A program made the position numbers and the translations under genes. From positions 124,001 through 188,000 of the forward strand of contig CAYZCW010000004.1 in the NCBI GenBank assembly GCA_964477035.1: a stretch of 64,000 nucleotides of DNA. The letters are read 5' to 3'. Source of the DNA: SLSG01 sp964477035 (GTDB taxonomy: Bacteria > Bacteroidota > Bacteroidia > Bacteroidales > UBA7960). This document shows positions 1 to 8,175 of this stretch, in pieces. Numbering within the stretch: position 1 is the first letter of the stretch; each line of letters starts with the position of its first letter. The notes beneath the pieces are model-generated. The model did not search any database and was not told where the DNA came from. It was given only the letters and a program-made list of their open reading frames with translations.

Positions 1-1205
1 CTGAAGGAAGCCCTGGCCTGATGGAAAATACCATCATGGAGGGCAGCAACTGGTTGTTTTCCGCCCAGCTGGATTATGTGCATCCGATGGGCGAAGACCG
101 CAAGCTGGAAACAGGTGGGCGTGCTTACCTCAGGGAGATGGACAGCGACTTCAACTTCCTGGGATATGATATGGAGGCTCAGGCCTGGATCAACAACCCG
201 GGCCTGAGCAACCGCTTCGTGTTCCGTGAGCAGGTTTACTCCGCCTATGGTATTTACTCCGCCATGCTTGGGGCCTACAGCCTGCAGGCCGGTCTGCGCA
301 TGGAGCAGGCCTTTGTGCAGGCCAACCAGAGAACCACCCAGGAGGTGTTCAACAACCAATATTTCAGCCTGTTTCCCAGCCTGCACCTGAGGCGAAACTT
401 CGAAAACAACCGCAGTGCACAACTCAGCTACAGCCGCCGCATCAGCCGTCCGAACAACCGGGTGCTGAACCCTTTCGTGAGTTATTCGGATCCCTATGAT
501 CTGAGCTTCGGCAACCCCGGCCTTCGTCCTGAATACATTAATTCCCTGGAGCTTGGCTTTACCCGGTTCTGGGAGAGGTTGACATTGAACCCCAGCCTGT
601 TTTACCGGCACACCGACGGCATGATTACCCGGTTCCGGACCATGGACGAAAACGGCATTGCTTACTCCACCTGGGAAAATCTCAATACGGGCATTTCTTA
701 CGGGGCAGAGCTCGTGGCCTCCAGACAGCTCGCTTCCTGGTACCGTCTGAACGGCACGTTCAGCTATTTCAGGCGCATTGTGGAGGGGGGCGGTCCCATG
801 GCCGAAATGCGCAACGACAGTTACTCCTGGACCGCCCGGGTGGTCAACAATTTCACCCTGCCCCGCGGCTGGAGTGCCCAGCTGAATGCCTTTTACAATT
901 CCCCCGTGGTGATGCTGCAGGGGGAGATGCGAGAAATGTATGCGGCGGATGTGGCCGTCAGGAAGAATGTCCTGGCAAACCGGGGCACCATTACCCTGCG
1001 CCTCAGCGACATCTTCAACTCACAGCGGTTCAGGATGTACAATTACGGGGACAATTTTACCATCGACATGGAAAGGGTGCGCAACAGCCGGATGTTGTTC
1101 CTTGGGTTTTCCTTTCGCATCAATGAGTTCGAGCGCAACAACAACCAGCGCCGCCGCCAGCAGCCCGGAGAGGACAACGGCATGATGGAATTCGACGATT
1201 TCTGA
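1..1205 (+). CDS. Outer-membrane beta-barrel receptor (TonB-dependent receptor-like), 3' part
   Basis: This is the C-terminal part of an outer-membrane barrel protein. The frame is open to the left edge, so the gene starts before the window and the ATG at 21 is internal. About 400 residues are visible. They show alternating aromatic and polar strands and phrases typical of the Bacteroidota 'outer membrane protein beta-barrel' family: a SYSRRISRPNNRVLNPF segment, then FGNPGLRPEY, then repeated strands up to LGFSFRIN. After the last barrel strand comes a short Asn/Arg/Gln-rich and acidic tail ending in FDDF, which is common in this family. The N-terminal carboxypeptidase-like and plug domains would lie outside the window. 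The substrate cannot be inferred. The family call is firm; whether it is TonB-driven is an inference. Confidence 0.85.
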   Translation, partial: EGSPGLMENTIMEGSNWLFSAQLDYVHPMGEDRKLETGGRAYLREMDSDFNFLGYDMEAQAWINNPGLSNRFVFREQVYSAYGIYSAMLGAYSLQAGLRMEQAFVQANQRTTQEVFNNQYFSLFPSLHLRRNFENNRSAQLSYSRRISRPNNRVLNPFVSYSDPYDLSFGNPGLRPEYINSLELGFTRFWERLTLNPSLFYRHTDGMITRFRTMDENGIAYSTWENLNTGISYGAELVASRQLASWYRLNGTFSYFRRIVEGGGPMAEMRNDSYSWTARVVNNFTLPRGWSAQLNAFYNSPVVMLQGEMREMYAADVAVRKNVLANRGTITLRLSDIFNSQRFRMYNYGDNFTIDMERVRNSRMLFLGFSFRINEFERNNNQRRRQQPGEDNGMMEFDDF

Positions 1206-1226
1206 GAACCCATCCGACGGGAAGCC

Positions 1227-2654
1227 TTATTCTGCGGACTGGTACCCGAATAAGTGCTTGCTCCTGATGAAGGCGGCCACGTAACGAGGGACCATTTTTT
1301 CCCAATCAGAATCCCCGTTCTTGATCTTCTGCAGCACCAGGTGGGAGAAATAGGGGAGGGTGTCTTCCCGGTAGTGGGTAATGTCCATTATGAACCGGTT
1401 CTCCACCAGGTGTTTGTAGAGGTATTTCAGTTCTTCCTTGACGGGCATGTTGTCAATGGAGATGACCTCGCCCCCGTCTTTTTCCCTTCCCGGATAGATA
1501 TATACCCGGAGGTTTTCCATGAACAACTTGCCGAAAGCTTCCATGATGCCCCCGCGCAGGTGCCGGTAATAGCAGTCGTCGAGGACGTTTCCAAAGGTCT
1601 GGGCCCCAATGATCATGCGGATGTTTTTCAGCCGGAAGCGCCGGAACCAGCCAGCCAGCTTGTAGAACTCCCGGAAATTGGAAATCATCACGCTGCGTCC
1701 CATCCCGCACAGGATATCGACCCGGTCCAGGAAATCCCTTTCATCAAAATTTCCGGCTTCCATCAGGTTGTTGAGGGTCATTTCGCAAAGCACCTCGGTA
1801 TTCTCCCTGTCGAAGCCCACTTCTTCCTTAAACAAGGCGAAGCCGTTTCGCAACATGTCAAATCCCACATAGGTGATGGGACGGAAACTGCCCCGGAGCA
1901 CCATGATGTTCTTTTTGTACAACACATCTGCGGGCTGTTGCACCTGTCCGTGCCGGTCGAACATGGTCACGGGGGTCATGCCGTTTTTGACCAGCTGGAC
2001 GGCCAGCAGCCGGTTGTCCACATAGCCCAGTTCCGGACCCCCCATGCGGATCATGTCGATCTCGATCCGGTCTTCCGAAATGGACTCCAGCAAGGACTTG
2101 AGAAAACTGTTCGGATACTGATAATTGTAATAACAAGCATAGATCAGGTTGACGCCCAGGATGCCCAGGGTCTTCTGCTGCAACAGGCTGTCGTTCTCCA
2201 GCAGCCGCACATGCAGCACCACGTCATTGGGTTTTGCCCCGGGTCTGAGCTGATAGCGGACCCCCACCCAGCCGTGGGCTTCGTTGTCCTTTCGGTAGTT
2301 CAGGGTGGTCACGGTGTTGGCAAAGGCAAAGAAGCGGGTATCCTGCTGCCGTTTCTCTCCAAGCAGGTCCACCAGGCTGCGGAACTCCATGTCCAGCATC
2401 TGCATCAGCCGGTTTTCGGATACATACCTTTTCCCCGGGGTTTTCCCATAGAGGGAGTCGCTGAAAGCCATGTCGTAAGCCGAGATGGTCCGCGCCACGG
2501 TGCCTGAAGCCCCGCCCGACTGAAAGAAGCACCGTGCCACCTCCTGTCCCCCGCCAATTTCGGCGAAGGATCCGTAAATGGTATCATCCAGGTTGATGAA
2601 CAAGGCCTTGCGTGTGGTGTCGAGCGCTTCCCGCTCGATGGTTGATTCCGGCAT
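1227..2654 (-). CDS. Conserved Bacteroidota protein of unknown function (475 aa)
   Basis: This encodes a soluble-looking 475-residue protein with no signal peptide or membrane segment. I recognise it as a conserved family by its N-terminal phrases (LFINLDDTIYGSFAEIGGGQEVAR, then RTISAYDMAFSD) and by GWVGVRYQL, GVNLIYACYY and DFLDRVDILC further on. From memory, databases give the family conflicting labels such as TonB receptor or nucleotide adenylyltransferase. I see no nucleotidyltransferase HxGH motif and no barrel strands, so neither label is supported here. It is convergent with the outer-membrane barrel gene on its left and divergent from rmlD on its right. A TAnnTTTG promoter element lies 39 bases before the start codon. 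The C-terminal half is rich in Arg, Tyr and aromatic residues. Function unknown. Confidence 0.8.
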   Translation of the reverse strand: MPESTIEREALDTTRKALFINLDDTIYGSFAEIGGGQEVARCFFQSGGASGTVARTISAYDMAFSDSLYGKTPGKRYVSENRLMQMLDMEFRSLVDLLGEKRQQDTRFFAFANTVTTLNYRKDNEAHGWVGVRYQLRPGAKPNDVVLHVRLLENDSLLQQKTLGILGVNLIYACYYNYQYPNSFLKSLLESISEDRIEIDMIRMGGPELGYVDNRLLAVQLVKNGMTPVTMFDRHGQVQQPADVLYKKNIMVLRGSFRPITYVGFDMLRNGFALFKEEVGFDRENTEVLCEMTLNNLMEAGNFDERDFLDRVDILCGMGRSVMISNFREFYKLAGWFRRFRLKNIRMIIGAQTFGNVLDDCYYRHLRGGIMEAFGKLFMENLRVYIYPGREKDGGEVISIDNMPVKEELKYLYKHLVENRFIMDITHYREDTLPYFSHLVLQKIKNGDSDWEKMVPRYVAAFIRSKHLFGYQSAE

Positions 2655-2692
2655 GTTGTGACAGGTTTTGGTTATGGACCGCTTTTCTCCTT

Positions 2693-2700
2693 CAAATTTA
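2693..2700 (-). promoter_or_regulatory. Candidate -7 element TAAATTTG for the 475-aa gene
   Basis: On the minus strand this octamer matches the Bacteroidota -7 consensus TAnnTTTG exactly. A TTTG lies upstream at 2726-2729, but the 25-base gap is longer than the usual 20 or so, so the -33 box is uncertain. Confidence 0.4.
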
Positions 2701-2795
2701 ACAGATTAATTTATTCGCCTGACTCCAAATAGGGGCTGTCACAGAATGGAAAGGGGGCAGCGCAATAAATGCCATCACAGGATGAAAAAAAAGAA

Positions 2796-2803
2796 TAAAT
2801 TTG
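2796..2803 (+). promoter_or_regulatory. Candidate -7 element TAAATTTG for rmlD
   Basis: The octamer is an exact TAnnTTTG match 59 bases before the chosen rmlD start. A transcript beginning just after it would exclude the in-frame ATG at 2746, which supports the later start. No TTTG is visible about 20 bases upstream. Confidence 0.35.
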
Positions 2804-2862
2804 CCGTAACGGTCCGGCCCCCCTGGAGCAACGAAGACCGGCTTTCAATCAAATGGTTTGCT

Positions 2863-3723
2863 ATGAATATACTGGTTACCGGGAGCAATGGCCAGCTTGG
2901 CAGCGAGCTGAGGGACCTGGGCCCGGCATATCCGGATTTCCGTTTTTTCTTTACGGATAAGGAAGACCTGGATGTGACCTCGGGAGATGCGGTCTACAAA
3001 TACCTGAAGAAAAACGACATCGGGTGCCTGATCAATTGCGTGGGCTACACGGCGGTGGATCTGGCGGAAGACGACCGGGAGGGTGCCGCATTGCTGAACA
3101 CCGCTGCGGCCAAGTCTATGGCTGAGGCGACGGCCAGGACCCATGCCCTGATGGTGCATGTCTCGACCGACTACGTGTTCGAGGGCAAGGGGTTTCGTCC
3201 CTACACCGAGAACGATACGGCGAGCCCCAGGACCATTTACGGAAAGACCAAGCTGGAAGGTGAGATCGAAGTGATTTTCAATGCCAAACGCTCGGTCATC
3301 ATCCGCACCTCCTGGCTGTACTCCTCCCACGGCAGCAACTTCGTCAAGACCATCCTGGGCAAGGCCGCCACGGAGAAGGAGCTTAGGGTGGTGTACGACC
3401 AGGTGGGTACCCCGACCTATGCGGCCGATCTGGCCCGGGCCATCCTGCACATGATCCCGCGCCTGCCTTCCCGCGTGCGGGGCGAAATCTACAATTACAG
3501 CAATGAAGGGGTGGCCAGCTGGTTCGATTTTGCCAAGGCCATCCTGGATTTCAGCGGGGCCGACTGCAGGCTGCTGCCCGTGCTCACCAAAGACATTGAG
3601 GCGGCGGCCGCCCGCCCCCATTACAGCGTGCTCAACAAGGACCGCATCAAGAGGGAGTTCGGACTGGACATTCCCTATTGGCGTGACAGCCTGAAGGCTT
3701 GCCTCGGCAAGCTGAAAGAATAA
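2863..3723 (+). CDS. rmlD: dTDP-4-dehydrorhamnose reductase (RmlD-like)
   Basis: This 286-residue short-chain dehydrogenase would reduce dTDP-4-keto-rhamnose to dTDP-rhamnose with NAD(P)H, the last step of dTDP-rhamnose supply for surface polysaccharides. The protein begins MNILVTGSNGQLGSEL, the usual RmlD dinucleotide-binding GxxGxxG loop. It continues with VHVSTDYVFEG and the catalytic Tyr/Lys in IYGKTKLEGE, then RTSWLYSSHGSNFVKTIL. I chose the ATG at 2863 because it places the Rossmann loop at the N-terminus; the in-frame ATG at 2746 would add 39 residues unlike the family. It stands alone, without rmlA, rmlB or rmlC neighbours, so those genes must be elsewhere if the pathway is complete. 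It is convergent with the ketolase gene, with 3 bases between the stops. Confidence 0.9.
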   Translation: MNILVTGSNGQLGSELRDLGPAYPDFRFFFTDKEDLDVTSGDAVYKYLKKNDIGCLINCVGYTAVDLAEDDREGAALLNTAAAKSMAEATARTHALMVHVSTDYVFEGKGFRPYTENDTASPRTIYGKTKLEGEIEVIFNAKRSVIIRTSWLYSSHGSNFVKTILGKAATEKELRVVYDQVGTPTYAADLARAILHMIPRLPSRVRGEIYNYSNEGVASWFDFAKAILDFSGADCRLLPVLTKDIEAAAARPHYSVLNKDRIKREFGLDIPYWRDSLKACLGKLKE

Positions 3724-3726
3724 GGC

Positions 3727-4398
3727 CTATTGCTTTGTCCGGTGTAGTTGCCACCAGGCAATGCGGGGGTTTTCGTGGTGTTCCGAGTGGTAGCCGAAAA
3801 AATAACAGCTCATCATGGCCCAGAGATGGTTCTTGCGCTGGGTGCGTGCCCGGTGGACGCCCATCTGTGGCAGGTGGGGCTTGCGGTGGGGCCAGTAAAC
3901 GCCGACCCAGAACATCTGAAAGGTGCCCAGTATGGCCGGCAGGGCCCAGAAAAACAGCACCTTGACCCCGTCGAACCACAGGCTGAGCACATTGAACAGC
4001 ACCGCCATGATCAGCAGCTGCCACAGGCTCAGGTAGCGCCACATGAACACCGCCCACCAGGCCCAGAAATTCTGGGACCCCACATAGAAGTCCGGATCAT
4101 TCCCGCTGGCGGGATCCTTATGGTGCAGCCCGTGATTCCTGCGCAGCTTTTTGTAGGACAGCCCTGCGAAAAGCCGGGTGGCCAGGTTCCCGAAGAAGGT
4201 ATTCACCCACTTTTCCCGGGAGATATTCCCGTGCATGGCATCATGTCCCGTAATGAAGAGCCCCGTGTAGAGATAGGCCTGCACCAGGATATGGACATAC
4301 ACCCAGGGGTTGGAAAAGGAAAACGGCACGTACAGAAGGATGTAGGCCAGGTGCCCCCCCCAGGCCAGGATGACGGTGGATGCGATGAGGATTCCCAT
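3727..4398 (-). CDS. crtW: Beta-carotene ketolase-like membrane di-iron oxygenase (CrtW type)
   Basis: A 223-residue integral membrane protein of the fatty-acid-desaturase/carotenoid-ketolase fold. Three histidine boxes that would bind two irons are present: HDAMH (52-56), HGLHH (89-93) and HSEHH (204-208). The surrounding text is typical of CrtW ketolases rather than acyl desaturases: YLYTGLFITGHDAMHG, DPDFY (101-105) followed by NFWAWW, and FGYHSEHHENP followed by WWQL. Such enzymes put keto groups on C4/C4' of beta-ionone rings, giving echinenone, canthaxanthin or 4-keto-zeaxanthin. Four hydrophobic stretches would be membrane helices. The gene is divergent from a lycopene cyclase gene, which would make the beta-rings it acts on. 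A perfect palindrome lies two bases before its ATG. Exact substrate is inferred. Confidence 0.85.
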   Translation of the reverse strand: MGILIASTVILAWGGHLAYILLYVPFSFSNPWVYVHILVQAYLYTGLFITGHDAMHGNISREKWVNTFFGNLATRLFAGLSYKKLRRNHGLHHKDPASGNDPDFYVGSQNFWAWWAVFMWRYLSLWQLLIMAVLFNVLSLWFDGVKVLFFWALPAILGTFQMFWVGVYWPHRKPHLPQMGVHRARTQRKNHLWAMMSCYFFGYHSEHHENPRIAWWQLHRTKQ

Positions 4399-4400
4399 GG

Positions 4401-4420
4401 CACAATTTACGAAAATTGTG
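4401..4420. promoter_or_regulatory. Perfect inverted repeat in the carotenoid divergent gap
   Basis: CACAATTT (4401-4408) and AAATTGTG (4413-4420) are exact inverted repeats around the spacer ACGA. The element sits two bases upstream of the ketolase start codon and 125 bases upstream of the cyclase start. It could be a repressor operator for one or both genes, or a hairpin in the ketolase mRNA leader. No regulator gene lies nearby. Confidence 0.5.
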
Positions 4421-4545
4421 TATTACAACCCCCCGCTGGCCAAACAAAATCATTCCCGGGCTGTTAGTAAGTTATTGAACCGGGCGGTTCCTTTCGTTTG
4501 CAGACAGTGCCCCGGAAGCGGGCCGCCCACAGGCATCAGAAAATC

Positions 4546-5241
4546 ATGCAACCCCATACCTACGCCCTCCTGCTGGCCGGGAGCATCGCCGTTCCCCTGC
4601 TGCGCAGTTTTGAACCCCGCATCCGCTTCCGGCAATACTGGCTTCCCTTGCTTGCCGGGACCTTTGTGATGATGCTGGTTTACATTCCCTGGGACATCCT
4701 CTTCACCCACCACGGGGTCTGGTCGTTCAACGACCGCTTTGTGACGGGATTCTCCCTGGTGAATTTACCCCTGGAAGAGTGGCTTTTCTTTGTCGTGATC
4801 CCTTATTGCGTGGTTTTCTCCTACGAGGTGGTGCGGTATTTTCTGCCTCGCCTGCATTTTCCGGCGGCCTCCCTCTGGATTGCCGTCGGATCGGGAGGGC
4901 TTTTCCTGCTCCTGGCCCTGTTTAACACCCACCGCCTCTACACCCTGGTCGTGATGCTGGTGGCCGGCATCATGAGCCTGGTCCAGCCACTGCTGGGTTC
5001 ACACCGCCGCTGGCTCAGCCACTATTATGTAACCTACCTGATCATGCTGCTGCCCTTCCTGATGGTGAACGGGGTGCTGACTTCACTGCCGGTGGTCAGC
5101 TACAATGACGCCGAGAACCTGGGCATTCGCCTGTTCACCATCCCGGTGGAGGACGCCGTCTATTTCATGGGCATGATGCTGATCGTCATGCCGGTATATG
5201 AATCCCTCAAGGGACGCTTTGCCCGCCGCGGCAGGGCCTGA
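4546..5241 (+). CDS. crtY: Lycopene cyclase, CrtYcd type (tandem CarR-like domains)
   Basis: A 231-residue polytopic membrane protein with seven or so hydrophobic helices. It matches the fused heterodimeric-type lycopene cyclases of Bacteroidota and Actinobacteria rather than FAD-dependent CrtY/CrtL. The first domain carries IPWDILFTHHGVWSF and NLPLEEWLFF. The second repeats the pattern in degenerate form, with IRLFTIPVEDAVYFM. PWD and the LPLEE/IPVED acidic pairs are the family's signature. The protein would cyclise lycopene to gamma- or beta-carotene. I start at the ATG at 4546 (MQPHTYALLLAG); the upstream in-frame ATG at 4498 adds a basic stretch unlike the family. It is divergent from the CrtW-like ketolase, a plausible consecutive step. 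Other crt genes (crtE, B, I) are not in the window. Confidence 0.88.
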   Translation: MQPHTYALLLAGSIAVPLLRSFEPRIRFRQYWLPLLAGTFVMMLVYIPWDILFTHHGVWSFNDRFVTGFSLVNLPLEEWLFFVVIPYCVVFSYEVVRYFLPRLHFPAASLWIAVGSGGLFLLLALFNTHRLYTLVVMLVAGIMSLVQPLLGSHRRWLSHYYVTYLIMLLPFLMVNGVLTSLPVVSYNDAENLGIRLFTIPVEDAVYFMGMMLIVMPVYESLKGRFARRGRA

Positions 5242-5296
5242 AGTGCCTCCGGGGCGGACGCATCCGGACCGTGGCCCCCTGCCAACCACCACGGGG

Positions 5297-6319
5297 CTAT
5301 GGAAGCCATTCCCGGATGATTTCCGCCATGGCATCGTTTTCTACTAAAAAGCCGTCGTGGCCGTAAAGGCTGCGGATGTGCCGGCAGGAGGCCCCGGGGA
5401 TGCCCCCGGCAACCTGCGCCACTTCCTGGGGCGGGAACAGCAGGTCGGTTTCTATCCCCACACAGCGGGTCATGGCGCGCACGGCCGACAGGGCGGTTTT
5501 GATGCCGCCCCGGCCCCTGCCCACATCGTGGGAGTCGAAGGCCCGGGTCAGGGTGACATAGGCATGGGCGTTGAACCGTCCGGCCAGTTTCTCTCCCTGG
5601 TAGCGCTGGTAAGAGCAGGCCCGGTATCCTTCCGGATTTTCCGTTTCCCCGTCATCCTGGGTGGTGCCATAGGCATCGTGGCTGCGGTAGCTGAGCATGC
5701 CGATGGCGCGGGCGGCTTTTAAACCCTCCTGCCCTCCCTTGGGATGGTTGCCCCAGTATGTCTGGTCTGCCCGTATAGCCATTCGTTGGGCTTCATTGAA
5801 GGCCTTTGCCCACGGACTGCAACGGGCGGAAGCCGCGATGAACAGTAGCCGCCGGATGCGGTGCGGATGGCCAACGGCCCATTCCAGGGCCTGGAAGGCC
5901 CCCAGGGAACTGCCCACGGCCAGGTCGATCTGTCCGATCCCCAGGTGTTCCCGGAGCAGTTCATGGGCGGCGACCATGTCGCGGATGGTGACCAGGGGAA
6001 AGTCGCGCAGCCAGGGGGTGCCGGTGGCCGGATTGACACTGCCCGGACCCGTGCTGCCATAACACGATCCCAGCACATTGGCACATACGATGGTGTGCCT
6101 TGCCGGGTCGATCACCCGTCCGGGTCCCACGATGCCGCCCCACCAGGCCATGGGGTCCGAATTGCCGGTCAGTGCATGAAACACCCAGATCACCGGGCGG
6201 CCATCGCCCGGATTGCCGTAAAGATGGTAGGCTGCCTCGATCCCGGGAAGGGTGGCGCCGGATACCAGATCAAAGGGCGCATTGAAGCGAATATGCCGGG
6301 CGGGTCTGGATTCAGGCAT
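5297..6319 (-). CDS. metX: Homoserine O-acetyltransferase (MetX-like alpha/beta hydrolase)
   Basis: This 340-residue alpha/beta-hydrolase-fold protein would transfer an acyl group, normally acetyl from acetyl-CoA, to the hydroxyl of homoserine, opening the methionine branch. Family signposts are HALTGNSD (48-55), the NVLGSCYGSTGP segment, the nucleophile elbow VGSSLGAFQALEW with Ser138, and later YFSHD-like RAFDSHDVGRG. The catalytic Asp is probably in ETDLLFPP and the His in YGHDGFL near the C-terminus. The elbow reads GSSLGA where most MetX proteins have GGSMGG, a conservative change. It is 19 bases downstream of an M14 peptidase gene on the same strand and may be cotranscribed with it, although no functional link is obvious. 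Acetyl versus succinyl specificity cannot be settled from motifs alone. Confidence 0.88.
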   Translation of the reverse strand: MPESRPARHIRFNAPFDLVSGATLPGIEAAYHLYGNPGDGRPVIWVFHALTGNSDPMAWWGGIVGPGRVIDPARHTIVCANVLGSCYGSTGPGSVNPATGTPWLRDFPLVTIRDMVAAHELLREHLGIGQIDLAVGSSLGAFQALEWAVGHPHRIRRLLFIAASARCSPWAKAFNEAQRMAIRADQTYWGNHPKGGQEGLKAARAIGMLSYRSHDAYGTTQDDGETENPEGYRACSYQRYQGEKLAGRFNAHAYVTLTRAFDSHDVGRGRGGIKTALSAVRAMTRCVGIETDLLFPPQEVAQVAGGIPGASCRHIRSLYGHDGFLVENDAMAEIIREWLP

Positions 6320-6338
6320 GCGGTTCGTTTTCTCCGTT

Positions 6339-8090
6339 CTAGGGCCGGGTGGTTGCCCGGACCAACCCGCCTTTACGGCTTTCGGCCGTTACCGTAATTT
6401 CACGGCCGCCATCCACAATCCAGCGGACGGTGACGGATCCCATGCCGGGGATGTTGTCGATTTCGATCACCGAGGGGTTGACTTTCTGCTCCTCCACCAC
6501 GTTCAGGTCGCGGTTGAGCACCCGCATGCCGCCCAGCACCCTGGCTCCCTCCAGGGAAATGTAATCGGGACGTTCTATGCGGTACCTCAGGTCGATGCCC
6601 GAATGGGTCGGGATCAGCCGGGTATTGGCCACCACGGCGGTCACCTCCCGGAGCCCGCCGCCCAGCTCCTTCACGCTCAGCTCATGCACTTCGAGCTGCG
6701 GGGTATGCCAGGCGTGGTGCAGGGTGAAGGCCATGTTGCGGTGGAAATCCTGTTCCATCATGAAGCCGGGATGTATCCGGCCGTGGTTTTTTTTGAACCC
6801 GCCCACCTGTATCTTCCCGTACTGGGGGTGTTCATAATCTTCCCACGGAACGAAAGCATCTTCGAACAGCAGGTGGCGATCGAAATGGTAGGAGGCCTCC
6901 TGGGAAGCCTGGCGGTCGGAATAGGTTTCGTAATAATACAGGTAGGGGGTCATCAGCTCGTTGGTGAAGGTAAAAATGCCCCGGTTGAAGTGAAACCAGT
7001 CGATCTGCCCACCATACACGGTGTACAGGTCCGAATACAGGATCATGTAACGGTAGCCCGGCAACAGCCGGTCACCCAGCTCCCCGATGGCATCGTACAC
7101 CATGCGGTCCTGGCGGGTGTACATTTGTTCATCTTCCCGGGTTCCGGGTCCGCGCAGGATCATGCCCCCGCTGTTGTGGTAGGTCTGTGCGCCGGCGATG
7201 TTCGGATGGGCGGTCACGAAGTCGCGTACCGCCCTGTTTTCGGGCAGGGAAAAAGGATAGAGGTAGGCCCCCCGCTGCACGTAATCGGGCTGCCAGTTCC
7301 ATCCCCAGTCCCGGTTGGGATCATAGTAGCCCACACGGTCCTCGTTCACCCGGCCGTCCCCATCGCGGTCGATGCCCTCGAAACCCAACAGCTCCCATTG
7401 GCCGAACTCACCCGGCTTGACCGGCACCAGCATGCGGGGATCATCGGGGTGTTCCCGGTACTGACCCAGGGGGTTGCGCCGGCGCATCTGGGTGATGTGG
7501 CCGTCCCCGTTCAGGTCGTCAAATCCGTCCTCCACGGCCTGCCCGTCCCCGTCATCATCCAGGGGCACGGTTCCCGAGCGGGGTGAACTGCCGGTGTTGG
7601 GATTGGCCATGTACTCATGCCGGCCGTCGGGATTGATGGTCGGTACAATGTAGAACACCTTGTCGTCGAGCAGGCTGGTGACAAAGGGGTTGTTACCGTA
7701 ATTCTCCACCAGGTACCATGCGGTGTACAGGGCGATTTCGCTTCCCTGGATCTCGTTCGCGTGGATGTTGCCGTCGATCCAGAAACCGGGCTTTTCCCGG
7801 TGGGGCTTGTTGCGGTGGTTGGTCACCCTGAGAAGCCAGATGTCCCGTCCTTCATGGCTTTTTCCGATCGATTCCAGGCTGACCAGTTCCGGGTAGGCCC
7901 CGGCCAGTCTGCGGGAGATGTCATGGAGGCCTTCGTTGGTATAATACCGGTTCCAGCTTACAGGCACCCTGGGGTTGACCGGGGTGCCGGCGGCCTTGAA
8001 AAAGTTGCCTTCCGGCCGTCCGTCGCTGACCTGGGCCCTTACCGGAAGCAACGTGGCAATCAATAGGGCTGCTGCAATGATTTTGTTCAT
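6339..8090 (-). CDS. Secreted M14-family zinc carboxypeptidase
   Basis: A 583-residue exported metallopeptidase. Residues 1-19 form a signal peptide (MNKIIAAALLIATLLPVRA). The M14 catalytic site looks complete: zinc ligands His110 and Glu113 in GNIHANE, third ligand His305 in QTYHNSGG, substrate-binding Arg260 in DPNRDWGW, and a general-base Glu378 in FTFTNELM. Between the two halves of the domain is an insert (about 170-255) with Asp/Gly-rich loops, DDDGDG, DLNGDG and DRDGDG, that resemble calcium-binding EF-hand loops. The last 120 residues look like a beta-sandwich accessory domain. It would trim C-terminal residues from peptides in the periplasm or outside the cell. The adjacent upstream gene is a paralogue that has lost the catalytic residues. 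Confidence 0.9.
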   Translation of the reverse strand: MNKIIAAALLIATLLPVRAQVSDGRPEGNFFKAAGTPVNPRVPVSWNRYYTNEGLHDISRRLAGAYPELVSLESIGKSHEGRDIWLLRVTNHRNKPHREKPGFWIDGNIHANEIQGSEIALYTAWYLVENYGNNPFVTSLLDDKVFYIVPTINPDGRHEYMANPNTGSSPRSGTVPLDDDGDGQAVEDGFDDLNGDGHITQMRRRNPLGQYREHPDDPRMLVPVKPGEFGQWELLGFEGIDRDGDGRVNEDRVGYYDPNRDWGWNWQPDYVQRGAYLYPFSLPENRAVRDFVTAHPNIAGAQTYHNSGGMILRGPGTREDEQMYTRQDRMVYDAIGELGDRLLPGYRYMILYSDLYTVYGGQIDWFHFNRGIFTFTNELMTPYLYYYETYSDRQASQEASYHFDRHLLFEDAFVPWEDYEHPQYGKIQVGGFKKNHGRIHPGFMMEQDFHRNMAFTLHHAWHTPQLEVHELSVKELGGGLREVTAVVANTRLIPTHSGIDLRYRIERPDYISLEGARVLGGMRVLNRDLNVVEEQKVNPSVIEIDNIPGMGSVTVRWIVDGGREITVTAESRKGGLVRATTRP

Positions 8091-8175
8091 GGGATGAGAT
8101 AATTATCCGACGTGAAAGATTTCTTTTGTTCCTGCCACCCAGGGGGAGATTCACCCGGGGCAGTGCGGGAGGCGG

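Noticed and set aside
1254..2507. A 417-codon frame opposite the 475-aa conserved gene
   Set aside because: The composition is that of a shadow of the real gene, and the minus-strand protein has a recognised family pattern.
6252..7586. A 444-codon plus-strand frame across the metX/M14 boundary
   Set aside because: It is antisense to two genes with clear motifs and has no domain of its own.
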